From: Glycine soja
Lineage: Eukaryota; Streptophyta; Magnoliopsida; Fabales; Fabaceae
Reading direction: 5' to 3'
Length of the DNA stretch: 64,000 nt
Assembly: GCF_004193775.1 (NCBI RefSeq)
Contig: NC_041002.1
Coordinates: 11,816,485-11,880,484, forward strand
The position numbers and the translations under genes were made by a program. Shown piece by piece: positions 62,240 to 64,000 of the stretch; position 1 is the stretch's first letter; each line of letters starts with the position of its first letter. The notes beneath the pieces were generated by a model that was not told the origin of the DNA, did not search any database, and saw only the letters and a program-made list of their open reading frames with translations.

Positions 62240-64000
62240 ATGGTTAGAACAAGAGGTTTAGCTCGTGCCTTAGGTAGTGGTGCTGGCAGAGGCATGGGTC
62301 GGGATGAACATGATGTTGATGTTTCCTAGCGTCGTAGGCCTATCGCTTCTGCCCGTAGGCATCGGGTTCATGTTGATGTCATAGAGGAAGTTCCTCAGGT
62401 GACTAAGGATGTTCCTCATGTGGACGAGGACATTTCGACTACGGACGTAGATGCTGCGAATGTAGCTGCTGATGGTGCTAAGGGATCACCTGCTGAGCAT
62501 GGCAAGGGATTTCCTGGTGGGCCACGTGACACGTCATTGCTAACATCGTTTGCTGACCATGTGGCATATAGTATCTGGCGTGGCGAGGTATTTTAATTTG
62601 GACGTGTTGGTAGTTGATAATTTTTTATTTTTTGTTATGTTGTTTGTGATAATGAATGTCTAATTAACTTGTATGTTGTGTTATTTAACTTAGGAACAAC
62701 CTGAGTTGAAGCTGGTCTCCCCGGTAGGAAAGTTGATAAATTTGGGAGTCCAACGCTTGAGATTGAAGGCCTTGTTGCCGGCACCGGATTAAGTCCATTG
62801 ATCGGGTGTTCTGTGGTCACCAGCGACCTTGGACTTATATCCGCATTTGCAGAGAGGTGGCATAGGGAGACCAACACCTTCCACCTTCTAGTGGGGGGAG
62901 TTGACGATCACACTAGACGATATGGCATGTCTCCTCCATCTTCCTATCACAGGGGCATTACACAGGTTTGAGCCTCTGGGCGTGGACGAGGCGGTCTTGT
63001 TGTTGATGGAGCTTCTAGAGGTATCCAGAGAGGAGGCTCGAGCTAAGATCGTACGTGCTCATAGGGCTTACGTGCGACTGTCATGGCTTCGTGAGGTGTA
63101 TCAGAGTAGATGCCAAGCCCGATGTTGGATTGTAGCGGTGCGTGCTTACCTCTTCCACCTGGTGGATTGTACTCTTTTTGCTAATAAGAGTGCAACTCAT
63201 GTTCATGTGGTGCATCTGAAGGGTTTTTGAGACCTATGTTAGTCTGGGGGCTATGGTTGGGGAGTTGCCGCGCTGGTTCACATGTATGACCAGCTAAAGG
63301 AAGCTTTGCAGACCCCCACACGACATATGGGTGGGTATTTGACGCTATTACAGGTAAATGTTAAAGTACGTAAATAGGTTTAAATTGGATAATGAATTGT
63401 AAATGTTTTTTTTTATCTTATGTTCACTTCATTTGTGTAGTGCTGGATATATGAGTATTTTCCCAGTGTTCATCAGGGCGTCATTGATGATGGGTACGCA
63501 AAGATGACCCCACGTGCCTCCAGGTGGCTTACGATGAAGGCGCACATGAAGGGGATCAAGGGAACACCATACAGGGCACGTTTAGATGCTCTGACGATCA
63601 CGAACTTTTCTTGGTTGCCCTACAATGAGCACCGGGCAGTTAGGGGCTTCGAGCTTATTTCATGCTACCAGGGGCGGCTCAGATGGGGTCATGTTGTGGT
63701 CTATGTCATACCAGAGAGGGTGGTACAACAGTTCGGGTACATCCAGACCATCCCTCCACCGCCGGTTACTGGTTCGTTGTTGTATGAGGACATAGATGAC
63801 AGGTGGATGCATTTCGGGAATCATCTAGCACCCGCGGGTGAGATTTGTGTTGTCCCCGGCCAGGTATCAGCGGACTACATGGAGCGGTTTTTCCAGATAT
63901 CTCACCCTTTCATCACGCCGACCCAAGAAGGTGATGAGCCCAGACATCCACTTGCCCCAGATGTGGATGCATACGTCGAGCCACATATCCCAGAGGTTCC
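62240..64000 (+). pseudogene. Plant mobile domain (PMD/MAIN-like) gene, decayed, partial
   Basis: The ATG at 62240 opens MVRTRGLARALGSGAGRGMG and meets TAG at 62327-62329. The frame resumes to about 62586 (FPGGPRDTSLLTSFADHVA), followed by an intron to ~62694. The next exon starts EQPELKL but shifts frame around 62730 and again near 62900. 62901-63230 encodes LDDMACLLHLPITGALHRF...CTLFANKSATHVHVVHL. After further stops a short intron (about 63353-63441) leads to a last exon open to the window edge (CWIYEYFP...WMHFGNHLAPAGE...FFQISHPFITP). This is the plant mobile domain found in MAIN/MAIL proteins and in many soybean transposon-associated genes. Several stops and frame changes show decay, though the 3' exon is clean. 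Confidence 0.85.

Overview
This is a nuclear window from a legume, most probably soybean (Glycine max or G. soja). The basis is the repeat vocabulary (LTRs packed with the palindrome GGTAATCGATTACC and long AT microsatellites), spliced plant genes, chloroplast-targeted and plant peptide-hormone genes, and a phytosulfokine precursor with the Val-2 peptide YVYTQ. No chromosome can be assigned from sequence alone.

Layout. 1-2133: the 5' LTR and leader of a minus-strand LTR retrotransposon that runs off the left edge. 2134-17216: a rearranged complex of one long-LTR Ty3/gypsy chromovirus (Tekay/Del-like). It holds an inverted partial LTR, a truncated forward LTR, a decayed gag-pol, a partial 3' LTR, a near-identical ~947-bp tandem duplication, and a complete 3.67-kb LTR in inverted orientation. 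17217-28300: AT-rich intergenic DNA with microsatellites, a 121-bp tandem repeat, two foldback elements and a GC-richer island. 28327-28923: an intronless group S bZIP transcription factor gene. 33144-38290: a complete but decayed minus-strand gypsy chromovirus (Reina-like) with two ~367-bp LTRs and a perfect 5-bp target duplication.

40565-41109: a two-exon phytosulfokine precursor on the minus strand. Its exons are too short to stand out in a six-frame translation. 41724-44704: a foldback element interrupted by a solo LTR with its own target duplication. 45051-46488: a second terminal-inverted-repeat element. 48414-53790: a 14-exon gene for the divergent plastid chaperonin subunit Cpn60 beta-4. 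55909-56188: a uORF followed by a 48-residue membrane protein. 58660-64000: an accessory region with a cluster of ACGGAAGAA/TTCTTCCGT hairpins, a three-exon fragment of a GDP-mannose 3,5-epimerase gene (minus strand), and a decayed plant-mobile-domain gene that runs off the right edge.

The host genes do not form an operon or an obvious pathway. They are separate plant genes (transcription factor, secreted sulfopeptide hormone, plastid chaperonin, small membrane protein) embedded in transposon-rich DNA. Exon boundaries were placed by hand from GT/AG sites, reading phase and family knowledge, so they need transcript confirmation.
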